Assembly (NCBI RefSeq): GCF_008704715.1
Contig: NZ_CP023689.1
Coordinates: 9,848,099 to 9,912,098, forward strand
DNA: 64,000 nt
Source: Streptomyces chartreusis
GTDB taxonomy: Bacteria > Actinomycetota > Actinomycetes > Streptomycetales > Streptomycetaceae
Direction: 5' to 3'
Position 1 is the first letter of the stretch. The number at the start of each line of letters is the position of its first letter. Under the pieces are notes generated by a model. It was not told the DNA's origin, ran no database searches, and saw only the letters and a program-made list of their open reading frames with translations. Made by a program: the position numbers and the translations under genes. Of the stretch, positions 54,366 through 62,887 are shown one piece after another.

Positions 54366-54425
54366 GCAACCTTTTGTTGCGCATCGGTGTCCTGCGGCGT
54401 ACGCTGACATGCAACCAAAGGTTGC
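54366..54425 (+). promoter_or_regulatory. ArsR operon promoter with two operator palindromes
   Basis: Two related 15-base dyads, GCAAC-N5-GTTGC at 54366-54380 and GCAACCAAAGGTTGC at 54411-54425, lie 45 bases apart. The first overlaps the -35 box TTGCGC (54377-54382). TACGCT (54400-54405), 17 bases on, is the -10 box. The second dyad covers the start of the transcript. This is a good design for repression by the ArsR-type regulator encoded in the operon. Confidence 0.75.
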
Positions 54426-54439
54426 GGAAGGGTTGGGTC

Positions 54440-54898
54440 ATGGAGTACGGCAGCATCGAGCGCGACATCCACGTCGACGCGCCACCCGAGGTGGTCTACG
54501 AGGTCATCAGCCGCCCGGAACACATGCGGGAGTGGTGGCCGGACGAGGCCAGGTTCGAACCCGTGGCAGGGGCGCCCGGTGAGCTCTTCTGGCGCGACGA
54601 TGCGACCGGCGAGACGATGACGGTCGCGCTCACCGTCGTCGAGGTCGACCCGCCGTCGCGGTTCTCCTTCAGGTGGTGCTATTCCGGCGCCGACCGCGAC
54701 GGGCACTCGCTGCTGGTCACCTTCGATCTGACGGCGAGGGACCAGGGGACCCTGGTGCGGATGACCGAGACCGGGTTCCGCGAGATGGGCTGGGAGATCG
54801 CGGCCCTCGAGGAGCAGTACCGCGACCACACGAGTGGCTGGGACCGCTACCTGCCCAGGCTGGGCGCCTACATCACACGGCTGGTGTCGACCCCATGA
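54440..54898 (+). CDS. SRPBCC (AHSA1-type) domain protein
   Basis: 152 residues, a single START-like hydrophobic-pocket domain of the AHSA1 branch: 'IERDIHVDAPPEVVYEVISR', 'REWWPDEARFEPVAGAPGEL', 'TVVEVDPPSRFSFRW', and a C-terminal helix 'DRYLPRLGAYITRL'. It binds a small hydrophobic compound or acts as a chaperone-like partner. It is first in a three-gene operon with an ArsR repressor and a second SRPBCC protein, an arrangement common in Streptomyces. It overlaps the ArsR gene by four bases. Confidence 0.88.
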   Translation: MEYGSIERDIHVDAPPEVVYEVISRPEHMREWWPDEARFEPVAGAPGELFWRDDATGETMTVALTVVEVDPPSRFSFRWCYSGADRDGHSLLVTFDLTARDQGTLVRMTETGFREMGWEIAALEEQYRDHTSGWDRYLPRLGAYITRLVSTP

Positions 54899-55245
54899 GC
54901 ACCACCGAAGACGACGAGCTGTGGTCGGCGATCGGTGACCCGACCCGGCGCACACTCATCGATCTCCTCCTCGCGTCCGGAACCGGCACGGCCACCTCAC
55001 TGAGCGCGGGACTCCCGCTCACGCGCCAAGCGGTGTCGAAACACCTCGCCGTTCTCGACCGCGTCGGACTGATCCGCGCGGAGCCGGCGGGCCGCGAGCG
55101 TCACTACCGGATCGACCAGGCGCAGCTCGCCCGCGCCGCCGCGCAACTGGCCACGGTCGGAGCTGCCTGGGACGCCAGACTGCACCGGATCAAAACCATC
55201 GCTGAGGCGATCGCACAAAGCCGCAACCACACCGAAGGAGCATGA
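54895..55245 (+). CDS. ArsR-family transcriptional regulator
   Basis: 116 residues. The winged helix is typical: 'ELWSAIGDPTRRTLIDLLLA', 'LPLTRQAVSKHLAVLDRVGL' and 'RAEPAGRERHYRI'. There are no Cys residues for metal sensing, so it is not a metal-responsive ArsR. It belongs to the branch that partners SRPBCC proteins. It is placed between the two SRPBCC genes with ATGA overlaps on both sides and should bind the paired GCAAC-GTTGC palindromes at 54366-54425. Confidence 0.9.
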   Translation: MSTTEDDELWSAIGDPTRRTLIDLLLASGTGTATSLSAGLPLTRQAVSKHLAVLDRVGLIRAEPAGRERHYRIDQAQLARAAAQLATVGAAWDARLHRIKTIAEAIAQSRNHTEGA

Positions 55246-55691
55246 CCATGGTCGACATCCTGCACCGGATCGGCGCCGTCGCGCCGCTGGACGACGTCTA
55301 CCGGGCCATCGCAACGCCCGAAGGCATCGCCGGCTGGTGGACGACCGACACCACCGGCAAGAGCAAGGTCGGGGGCACGCTGGCGTTCCGGTTCGGTGAC
55401 GTCGGTGGCTTCGACATGGAGATCCTGGAACTCGACCCGGCCGGCCGGGTGCGGTGGCGCGTCACGGAGGGCCCCGAGGAGTGGATCGGCACCGAGATCG
55501 ACTGGAGCCTGAGCCGTCGCGAGGACTACACGATCGTCCTCTTCAGGCACGAAGGCTGGCGCGAGCCGGTCGAGTTCATGCACCACTGCAGCACGAAGTG
55601 GGCGACCTTCCTGATGAGCCTCAAGGAGTACGTGGAATCCGGACACGGCAGGCCGGCCCCCGACGACGTCCGAATCAGCGACTGGCACTGA
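55242..55691 (+). CDS. Second SRPBCC domain protein of the ArsR operon
   Basis: 149 residues. 'LHRIGAVAPLDDVYRAIATP', 'GIAGWWTTDTTG', 'VRWRVTEGPEEWIGTEIDW' and 'FMHHCSTKWATFLMSLKEYV' match the SRPBCC/AHSA1 fold. It differs clearly from the first copy, so the two are not a recent duplication. The ATG at 55242 overlaps the ArsR stop; an ATG at 55248 is also possible. Confidence 0.87.
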   Translation: MTMVDILHRIGAVAPLDDVYRAIATPEGIAGWWTTDTTGKSKVGGTLAFRFGDVGGFDMEILELDPAGRVRWRVTEGPEEWIGTEIDWSLSRREDYTIVLFRHEGWREPVEFMHHCSTKWATFLMSLKEYVESGHGRPAPDDVRISDWH

Positions 55692-56009
55692 CAGGGGAGA
55701 GGGGTACCGCACCGTGGCGGCGTAAAGAAGCGCTGCGGAGAACCACAAGCTCCCGATCTTCGTTTCTGGTGACAGAAAGACTGCCGAATGAGCGCCTGTG
55801 ACCGCTGGGCGGTCAAGATCCACAGGGTCCCCTGATGGCGAGTGGTCACGAAGTCAGCGCCGACAACCGATATCGGCCCCAGCCGCCTGCCAGGAGTACA
55901 TCATTCGACGGGTTGGCCGAACCGTCCGTCTCTCCGGCGCAGGCGTGCATGGGTGTTTCCCCGCTCGGGCATTCCAGGCAGGGTGAGTCGGAGAAGGGGG
56001 CGTCAGGAG
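55692..56009. other. No supported gene
   Basis: About 320 bases after the ArsR operon, with no terminator or gene that can be defended. Confidence 0.4.
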
Positions 56010-56510
56010 ATGGACTCGGAGTCGGTCGTCGCGGCGTGTGCTGTGGTGATTGCTGTGGCCTCGCTCGCCGTCTCGGTCTACGAGGCACGCGCGACCCGGC
56101 AGCACAACCGCCACTCGGTACGGCCCATACTCCAACTGCAGCGGGGGATGTCCAACGGGCAGAAAGCGGGGATCAAACTCATCAACTCCGGTCTCGGCCC
56201 GGCCGTGGTGGTCAGCAGCACCCTGACGCTCGACGGCCATGTGATCGGTGCGTGGAACAAGGCCGGCGCGGACAGGGCACGTGCCGGCCTTGTCGTACGG
56301 CCGTATGCCGTGACGTTTACCGAGACGCACACCATCGCTACTGGCTACGAGGGCTTTCTGCTGAGCGTGGACCCGTACGAGCCGGAGGCCCATGCCGAGT
56401 TCCTGGATCTGATGACTCGACGCCTGCAGCTGGAGATCCGCTACGAGTCCCTCTACGGCGGGGAGAACTATCGCGTGACCCTGCGCCCCCGCATCGAAGG
56501 AGAGAGCTGA
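56010..56510 (+). CDS. Single-pass membrane-anchored hypothetical protein
   Basis: 166 residues. Residues ~5-23 form one membrane helix ('VVAACAVVIAVASLAVSVYE'), followed by 'RATRQHNRHSVRPILQLQRG' and a beta-rich soluble domain ('GIKLINSGLGPAVVVSSTLT'). GAAGGGGG lies nine bases before the ATG. Proteins of this type occur widely in bacteria without assigned function, and the soluble part resembles a small Ig-like or C2-like domain. It stands alone. Confidence 0.65.
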   Translation: MDSESVVAACAVVIAVASLAVSVYEARATRQHNRHSVRPILQLQRGMSNGQKAGIKLINSGLGPAVVVSSTLTLDGHVIGAWNKAGADRARAGLVVRPYAVTFTETHTIATGYEGFLLSVDPYEPEAHAEFLDLMTRRLQLEIRYESLYGGENYRVTLRPRIEGES

Positions 56511-56754
56511 CGGGGCCGACCGCAGGAAACAAGGGCGCGCGGCGGCTCGCCGCAGGGACAAGAGGTCCCTCGACTTATCGGCCGGTCTCCCGTCGTGCTG
56601 CGACCCCACCCGTGATTGATCGTGGATGCCCTGCCTTGAGAGGGCAAGGCTGGGCATTTGGCTGATCACAGTTACCGGCCCTCCGGCGCGAGGTGGCCAT
56701 CTGCTCGTGGGCTGGGGGTTCCCCATCGCAGGCCTCGGCCAGCGAACAGCGCAT
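56511..56754. other. No supported gene
   Basis: Short low-information stretch into which the truncated leftward gene on its right has run. No signal is seen. Confidence 0.35.
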
Positions 56755-57071
56755 GTCTCCAGCCGGAGGGGGTGGGCGACGTGTGTTCCGGCCAGGTCCA
56801 GATGTCCGCGGATCCGCGCCCCGGTCAGCCGCAGCTGCGCCACCGCACCGGGCTGGCCGCTGTTCGCGCCCGGCAGCAGCGCGCAGACCACCGCCGCGCG
56901 CACCGTCCGCTCGGGTCCCCACTGTGCGCCGTCGGCGACCCGGTCCTCCTCGGGCGTATCCGGACGCAGGTCCACCCTGCGGCCGGCGGGGAACGCGTCC
57001 CACAGCGCACGCTCGGGTGAGGTCAACTCGTCGTAGGAGAGCACCTGTTCAGAGTGGTGATCTTCCTTCAT
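56755..57071 (-). pseudogene. N-terminal fragment of a pentapeptide-like membrane-associated oxidoreductase-type gene
   Basis: The frame starting at ATG 57071 reads 'YDELTSPERALWDAFPAGRR', 'GAQWGPERTVRAAVVCALLP' and 'LRLTGARIRGHLDLAGTHVA'. This is the opening of a family of large Streptomyces proteins with L-x-G-A-R-I-x-G-x-L-D-L repeats. After about residue 105 the family sequence stops and the frame only runs through unrelated DNA. The gene has lost most of its 3' part. Confidence 0.55.
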
Positions 57072-57663
57072 GCGTGCCGGTGCGCGAGGTCAACCGGGGT
57101 GCCGGCCTTGCACGGCTGGCGCGCGCAGGGAAAGGGGAGGAGCGGGGTAGTAGGGTCCCTCGGCCGCGTTGGAGGCTGCGCGTGTTGTGATTCTGCTCCG
57201 TCAGGTGCGGGCGGATGCGGGGAGCGGGACGCGGGCCGAGGGTGCGCCGGAGCGACGAGGTCATGGTCTGCGGACCGTACGGGCCGACGGGACGCGCGCG
57301 TGCTCTCGCGGATCGTCAGCCGGTGTGGACGCCGTCCGTCGTCAGCCGTCGCCGCCGTACGACCTGGGCGAAGGCTGAAGGACAAGCCGAGGCCTCGGGA
57401 TTCTGGCGCCGGTGCTGCTTGCGTGCATCGCCCGCCGCCCGCCGCCCTCTGCGCATCCTTGCCCGGGGGCGGTGTCTCAAGGGGAGAGTTTCGCTGGTTG
57501 TCTGACGTGGTGTCAGTCGCGCCGGTCACGGCTGGGTGAGGGCTCTGGTGCGGGTGGCGCCATCTGCGCCCGCTGTTCGGGTGCTTGTCTGCGCGCTGGG
57601 GCTTTTGGGGTGCGGGCCGGCGGCATACCTGTGGCGAACTGACAACGACCGAAGGAGACGTTC
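57072..57663. other. No supported gene
   Basis: About 590 bases of G/C-rich sequence with overlapping frames on both strands and no binding sites or motifs. It must contain the promoter of the small secreted-protein gene; GAAGGAG at 57653-57659 is that gene's ribosome binding site. Confidence 0.4.
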
Positions 57664-57924
57664 ATGCGTGCACGAGCTGTGCTGGCTGCCGTCGCTCTCG
57701 CCGGGACCGTTTTGTTCGGCGGCGCGGGCCAGGCCCTCGCCGACGATGACGACATGGGCAGTGCCGGGGCCGATTTCGGCAGCACCGCCCCGGCTGCGCC
57801 CGAGTTCGACCAGGGTGCGTTCGGCTCCGGCCAGGATGCATCCGGCATGGGGCAGGAGGCGTCCGGTTCCGGTCAGGACGCATCCGGTTTCGGCGAGGGC
57901 GGGTCTGATTTCGACCTCGGCTGA
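57664..57924 (+). CDS. Small secreted acidic low-complexity protein
   Basis: 86 residues. Signal peptide residues 1-27 ('AVLAAVALAGTVLFGGAGQA'), then an acidic run 'DDDDMGSAGADFGS' and three Ser-Gly-Gln-(Asp/Glu)-Ala-Ser-Gly repeats, ending in 'DFDLG'. It has no Cys. A good AAGGAG precedes the ATG. The mature protein of ~59 residues should be disordered, and surface or extracellular placement is likely. The function is unknown. Confidence 0.6.
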   Translation: MRARAVLAAVALAGTVLFGGAGQALADDDDMGSAGADFGSTAPAAPEFDQGAFGSGQDASGMGQEASGSGQDASGFGEGGSDFDLG

Positions 57925-58162
57925 CGGCTGTACTGCGCCTTTGCCTTCTGCCCCGTACCCAGAGCATCCGGGTACGGGGCAGGGGCCTTCCCGGGCACCG
58001 GGCGCGGGGCGGCCGGCGGAGATCACAGCCGCCCTGCCGCCCTCCGATTCCCCAACCAGCGGCCTTTCCGGCCGCGTTGGGCCATTGCCCGGTACGACGC
58101 CTTCACCCGGACACGACACACACTAGGACCGCCGTCGGACGCTCCGGCAGAAGCAGCCGGGC

Positions 58163-58727
58163 TCAACCGGACGCCTGGATGGAGCGCCGCACGCCGAGCC
58201 ACTGCTGGGCGCCGTACTCCTCGAACCGTTCCGCGCTTCGCCGCGAGGCGCATCGCACGGTCGTTGGCGGTCTGGGTGCAGAGCACCACCGGCTCACCGG
58301 GAAACGCGCCGGCGAACCAGCCGAGGGCGGCCGCGCACGCCTCGGCGGCGTACCCGCACCCCCACACGTGCGGCAGGAACATGTAACCGAGGTCGGCCTC
58401 CCCGGCATCAAGCCCGGCGGCCCCCACCACCTTGCCGCCCGGCCGGCCGTGACCGGGACGGCCTGCATCGCGCCGGTCGAGCGTGACCATGCCGATCATC
58501 GCTCCGTCGAGAATGGCCACGAAAAGACCCGGGCGCTGTCCGGGCACTTCAGGGACCGCGCCCTCGAGTTCCTCCCGCGGCCGGGGCCCACCGATGTAGG
58601 TGCCGACCTCCGGTGAGGCGAACAGGTCGATGAACGCCGCGCGGTCCCCGGCTTCGGACCCGCGGAGCACGAGCCGCTCGGTCCTGATCGGCGCGGGCGG
58701 CCAGGCGACGGGCACGGGTTCAGTCAT
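58163..58727 (-). pseudogene. RimJ/RimL-type GNAT acetyltransferase with a frameshift near its end
   Basis: The start at 58727 gives a normal family N-terminus ('PPAPIRTERLVLRGSEAGDR') and 'EADLGYMFLPHVWGCGYAAE' with the acetyl-CoA loop, then 'TANDRAMRLAAKRG'. The family ending 'ERFEEYGAQQWLGVRRS' follows one frame over and stops at 58163. The unshifted frame instead runs to 58023 with unrelated sequence. A small deletion near 58,245 explains this; a sequencing error would too. Confidence 0.6.
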
Positions 58728-58916
58728 GGCGGGCAACCTATCGCACCCCCGCGAGAGTGATCCGGAACCCGGCAGCGCGCGGACGTGAACGCGCCGTCGT
58801 ACCGCACCGGTTGCGGGACGGATGCCGTGTGAGAGGCGCCGCCCGGAGGAGCCGCGGACAGCCGGGAACCGAAGGGGCCCGTTGCGGCTCCCGGCCGTCC
58901 CCTGGTTGAGGGCGGG

Positions 58917-59669
58917 TCAGTCGTGCGGGTGCGGCTGGGTGGTGCGGTCGGCAGGGGGCCGGGGTGTGGTGTGCAGGACCTGGCGGGCCTGCTCGGCGGC
59001 GCGGGTGATGCTGTCGCTGATGTAGTCGAGGAAGCGGGCGATGTTCTCCAGCCGGGCGGCGGCGGGGGTGTGAGGGCCGAGGACGGTGACACCCTGGCGT
59101 GCGGTGGCGACGAGCTGGTCGTTGGCCCGGGCGCTGGCGAGGGTGGCCTGGTAGAAGAGCTCGTCGTCGACGATGTAGCGGTCGCGGCGCCGTTCGTCGC
59201 GCTCCCTGCGGACGAGGCTCTGGCCTTCCAGGAAGGCGATGGCCTTGGAGATGGAGGCGGGGCTGACATTCAGGTGCGCCGCGAGCTGGGACGCGGTGAG
59301 GCTGCCCGCGTCGGTGGTGAACAGGCATGTCAGCACCCGGGCCGTCATCTTCGGCAGGCCCGAGCCCATCAGGACGGTCGTGAGCGTCTCCTCGTACGCG
59401 GCCACGGCGTCGGCGTCGCGTCCGTGCGGCTGGGGGAGCGGCTGCGGTCCCCGGGAGGCGGCGGGCCCGCGCCGGCGGGCACGCTGCTCGGTGGCACGGT
59501 GGGCGAGGTCGGCACGGTAGGCGCTCGGGCCGCCGTTGCGCATCACCTCACGCGTGATGGTTGAGGTCGGACGCTGAAGGCGCCGCGCGATCTCGGCGTA
59601 GGCGAGGCTGTCGGCCAGCCCCAGCGCGATCTGCCGGCGTTCGGACTGAGTGAGCCTGCCTCCCGGCAT
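58917..59669 (-). CDS. GbsR/MarR-type regulator with IS30-like N-terminal helix-turn-helix
   Basis: 250 residues. Residues ~6-65 are an IS30-transposase-like helix-turn-helix ('LTQSERRQIALGLADSLAYA', 'IARRLQRPTSTITREVMRNG'). Residues ~95-190 form a winged helix of the GbsR/MarR type ('GLPKMTARVLTCLFTTDAGS', 'LNVSPASISKAIAFLEGQSL'). GGGAGACC lies before the ATG at 59669. Two different DNA-binding domains in one regulator are notable. It is divergent from the DUF4097 gene and probably represses it and itself through the ATTGC-GCAAT dyad between them. Confidence 0.85.
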   Translation of the reverse strand: MPGGRLTQSERRQIALGLADSLAYAEIARRLQRPTSTITREVMRNGGPSAYRADLAHRATEQRARRRGPAASRGPQPLPQPHGRDADAVAAYEETLTTVLMGSGLPKMTARVLTCLFTTDAGSLTASQLAAHLNVSPASISKAIAFLEGQSLVRRERDERRRDRYIVDDELFYQATLASARANDQLVATARQGVTVLGPHTPAAARLENIARFLDYISDSITRAAEQARQVLHTTPRPPADRTTQPHPHD

Positions 59670-59737
59670 CACGGTCTCCCTGCTGATCTGTCGTGGCGGT
59701 CCTGGCCACGCTCACAATAGCGTTCACCCGCCACTCA

Positions 59738-59754
59738 TTGCAATGATAGCAATA
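59738..59754 (+). promoter_or_regulatory. ATTGC-N7-GCAAT dyad in the GbsR/DUF4097 intergenic region
   Basis: A 17-base inverted repeat in the AT-rich centre of the 238-base divergent region, overlapping a second partial dyad (CATTGCAATG, 59737-59746). It is the best candidate for the binding site of the GbsR-type regulator. Confidence 0.55.
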
Positions 59755-59907
59755 GCTGACGTTGCGTTACCTCGACACATGGTGCAACGAAAATACTGTG
59801 CTCACCAGCAATTACACCGATTCAACGCAACAAGCTCGTTGCCGCCCCATGGAAAGCAACGTAGCGTTTCTCATGTCAGAAACAACGAGCGAGCGCAGGA
59901 GAACACC

Positions 59908-60573
59908 ATGCAGAAGTTCCACACCCCCGCCCCGATCTCCGCCGTCCTGAACATCCCCGCCGGACGCGTCCAGATCATCGCCGCCGACCGCACCGACACA
60001 ACCGTCGAGATCCGCCCCGCCAACCCCACCAAGAACCGCGACACCAAGACCGCCGAACAGACCGAAATCACCTACACCGACGGCACCCTGCACATCCACA
60101 CCCCCGAGCCCGACCACCAACTCCTCGGCCATCCCGGATCCGTGGAAATCACCATCCAACTGCCCGCCGGCTCCCACATCGAGGCAAAGACCGCCGCCAC
60201 CGAACTCCGCGGCGTGGGCCGCCTCGGCGACATCACCTTCGACGGCGCCTACCGCCACACCAAGATCGACGAAGCCACCGGCGTCCGCCTCACCGCAACC
60301 GACAGCGACATCGAGATCGGCCGCCTCACCGGCCCCGCACACATCACCACCGCACGAGGCACCATACGCATCACCGAAGCCGTAACCGGCACCCTCGACC
60401 TGCGCACCCAGTCCGGCGACATCACCCTCGGCGCCGCCACCGGCACCTCAGCCACCCTGGACGCCAGCACCGGCTACGGCCGCATCAACAACACCCTGAA
60501 GAACGACGGCACCCCCGCACTCCACATCCGCGCCACCACCACCCACGGCGACATCACCGCCCACAGCCTCTAA
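59908..60573 (+). CDS. DUF4097 family beta-strand repeat protein
   Basis: 221 residues; the ATG at 59908 has GCAGGAG upstream. The protein is a continuous series of beta strands with 'GRVQIIAADRTDTTVEIRPA', 'GSVEITIQLPAGSHIEAKTA', 'LTATDSDIEIGRLTG', 'TLDLRTQSGDITLGAATGTS' and 'TTTHGDITAHSL', the stacked-strand repeats of DUF4097 adhesin-like proteins. There is no signal peptide, so it should be cytoplasmic. The pairing with a divergent GbsR/IS30-type regulator recurs in Streptomyces. Its function is unknown. Confidence 0.87.
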   Translation: MQKFHTPAPISAVLNIPAGRVQIIAADRTDTTVEIRPANPTKNRDTKTAEQTEITYTDGTLHIHTPEPDHQLLGHPGSVEITIQLPAGSHIEAKTAATELRGVGRLGDITFDGAYRHTKIDEATGVRLTATDSDIEIGRLTGPAHITTARGTIRITEAVTGTLDLRTQSGDITLGAATGTSATLDASTGYGRINNTLKNDGTPALHIRATTTHGDITAHSL

Positions 60574-61416
60574 CCGCCATGCCGCCCACAGCCCCGCACC
60601 GATACGACCACCCGGCGGGGCCCACCACGACCGAAACAGTCGGGCCGTCACCGAACCGACCGACAACCCGACCACCACCCCCCAACCCCCAAGCACCAGC
60701 ACTCTCCTACGCCAGCACGCCCAGACACCCATACAGGACACCTCACACGTCCCAAGAGGGCTCACAACAAACAGCGCCGCTCCGATCAACTCGAAGCCAA
60801 CCCCGACCGAGGGCCGTTCGACGATCAAGCCCTGACCACCCTGGCCCCAACCCCGCCACCCACGGCCCCGGGGGTATCCCCATGTCCACCCATTCGCCGG
60901 GCCGCCACGCAGAAGCGCTGACCGCCCAGCGATGAGCCACCACCGGACAGGGCACCCCCGGGCGGCACGTCACCCCCGGACGACCAGGCCCGCCGCCCGA
61001 AACCGAAGCGAACCGCAGCCCAACCTCCAAGCCGCCGACCCGCACACCGACATCCACACACACGACCACGGCCAGGCGCAGCCCCACGCACTGCCAGCGA
61101 GCCGCGCCTGCACACCAATTACCACCACACACAGGACCGGCCGACCATGACCTCAACCGCACCCTGAACACGCCCCACCACCGAAACTCCCATGCTCACC
61201 GGGCTGCACGAGCTCGACCTCCCACCGCCGGCAGCCCAGCGCGAACCGCAGACACATAACCGGTTGCCCACCAGCGACACCGCTAGATGCAATGACCGCC
61301 ATGGTCACCCAGGCACACCCACCACGGCGAGACGCAACGAACGCACCCCACCGGCCCCCTCCCCTCAGCGACCCGGCCACACCACAACCAACCCATCGCA
61401 CGGGAGACGCCCACAC
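60574..61416. other. Gene-free subtelomeric spacer, C-rich on the plus strand
   Basis: About 840 bases without a supported gene. The plus strand is strikingly rich in C and A and poor in G and T, and this skew continues through the next coding regions. Open frames on both strands lack start signals and normal amino-acid composition. Confidence 0.5.
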
Positions 61417-62529
61417 ATGACCACACCACCAACACCCCTGCCAGCAAACCCGACTGACGAACCATCCATCCAGATCGGCGCTCTCGTTCCGCTCACCCGG
61501 CCCGGCTGGACCGAAGCAGGCAGGCACCTGCTCGCCGGACTCGAACTGGCCGCACGCGACATCAACAACACCGGCGGCATCGCCGGAAAACCGCTCGAAC
61601 TCATCGTCCGAGACACCGCAGCCGACCCACACAGAGCCGCAGCCGCCGTCGACGAACTGGATCACCTGGGCGTAACCGCCCTGGCAGGGGAATACCACAG
61701 CGTCGCCGCCCGCGCCGGCGCCACCAGAGCCGACGCCCTCGGCCTGCCGTACCTCTGCTCGTCAGCAGTCCTCGACACACTCACCGACCAACCGACCGAA
61801 TGGGTCGCACGCCTCTCCCCGCCACAATCCCGAGGCTGGCAGACCTACGCAGACTTCCTCCTGGGCGCAGGCCACACCCACATCGCCGTAGCAGCCGAAC
61901 CGAGCCTCTACTGGGCCTCCGGAACCCGCATCCTGCGCGACCACCTCACACAACACGGCGCCAGCGTCACCGAACTCGACATGCGCACACTCACCCCCAC
62001 TGCGCTATGCGACGCACTCGCCGACCGCCACGCAACCGCACTCCTCCTCCTGGTCGGCCACCCAGAGCCGGCCGTGCCCATCGTCAAAGCCGTCCGCGCC
62101 GACCCACGCCTCTCCCACATCCTGATCGGCGCTCCGGCCGGACAACCCGAATTCACCGCATGGACAACCCAGCTGGGCGACGACGGCGCCGCGATCCCCT
62201 TCCTGCGCTACCTGCCCGAACACCTCACCCCCCTCGGAACACGAGCCGAGAAAACCCTGCGCGAACACCTCGCCCAGGCACCCTCCTTCGTCGCCTACGA
62301 GGGATACGACACGATCACCGTCCTCGCCCAACTGCTGCGCCCCCACAGCACGAACCGGCCCCGCACCACCCCACCCTGGCCCCACATCTCAGTCGAAGGC
62401 ACCCGCGGACAAATCCAGTTCTCCCGCACACCAGGCAACAGCGTCTGGCAATGGACCCGGCCACCCATCCAGATCGTCGACCGAGATCCAGCGAAACCCG
62501 ACCACTTCCGGATCCTTCACACGGGCTGA
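61417..62529 (+). CDS. Periplasmic-binding-protein-like (LivK type) protein without signal peptide
   Basis: 370 residues from the ATG at 61417 (GGGAGACG upstream). The fold is type-I periplasmic binding: 'IQIGALVPLTRPGWTEAGRH', 'LAARDINNTGGIAGKPLELI', 'VDELDHLGVTALAGEYHSVA', 'IAVAAEPSLYWASGTRILRD' and 'FVAYEGYDTITVLAQLLRP', as in branched-chain amino-acid binding proteins. It has no signal peptide or lipobox Cys and no permease or ATPase genes nearby, so it is probably a cytoplasmic ligand-binding protein rather than a transporter part. An in-frame extension to 61192 has no support. It is the penultimate gene before the replicon end. Confidence 0.78.
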   Translation: MTTPPTPLPANPTDEPSIQIGALVPLTRPGWTEAGRHLLAGLELAARDINNTGGIAGKPLELIVRDTAADPHRAAAAVDELDHLGVTALAGEYHSVAARAGATRADALGLPYLCSSAVLDTLTDQPTEWVARLSPPQSRGWQTYADFLLGAGHTHIAVAAEPSLYWASGTRILRDHLTQHGASVTELDMRTLTPTALCDALADRHATALLLLVGHPEPAVPIVKAVRADPRLSHILIGAPAGQPEFTAWTTQLGDDGAAIPFLRYLPEHLTPLGTRAEKTLREHLAQAPSFVAYEGYDTITVLAQLLRPHSTNRPRTTPPWPHISVEGTRGQIQFSRTPGNSVWQWTRPPIQIVDRDPAKPDHFRILHTG

Positions 62530-62822
62530 GCCAACACAAAGACCCTCCCGCCAGACCGGCCCGAACCCCAGGCTGCCCACCTGACCACTCGTCAATACAA
62601 GCCCTCCGCACCGCAGCGGGCCCCGATTACATTCTCAGACCATCACACGACAGCACATCGCCGTCGAACTCACCAACAATCAGATTCCTTCGCCTCTTAT
62701 TACCGCTTGGAACCATCCGACATGTTGCTGCGTCACGTCGACCTACTCATCCGCCATCACATTCCCGACAAGACAACTCGACCCTCAGGACCGCCACATT
62801 TCCACAAGGAAGTCCTGTATTA
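62530..62822. other. Spacer before the terminal gene
   Basis: Nearly 300 bases, less GC-rich than most of the window, with no gene. The AT content rises toward the promoter at 62,823. Confidence 0.45.
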
Positions 62823-62851
62823 TTGACCTGAGTTGAATTGACAGCTATATA
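62823..62851 (+). promoter_or_regulatory. Strong consensus promoter for the terminal gene
   Basis: TTGACC (62823-62828) and TATATA (62846-62851) are separated by exactly 17 bases, followed 36 bases later by the ATG at 62888. This is among the best vegetative-type promoters in the window. Confidence 0.7.
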
Positions 62852-62887
62852 CCCCCCATCCATGAACCGCAGGGCTAGGAGACGAAC

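Noticed and set aside
60743..61171. 142-codon open frame on the minus strand
   Set aside because: Cys-, Trp- and Gly-rich composition typical of the antisense of a C-rich strand; no start site.
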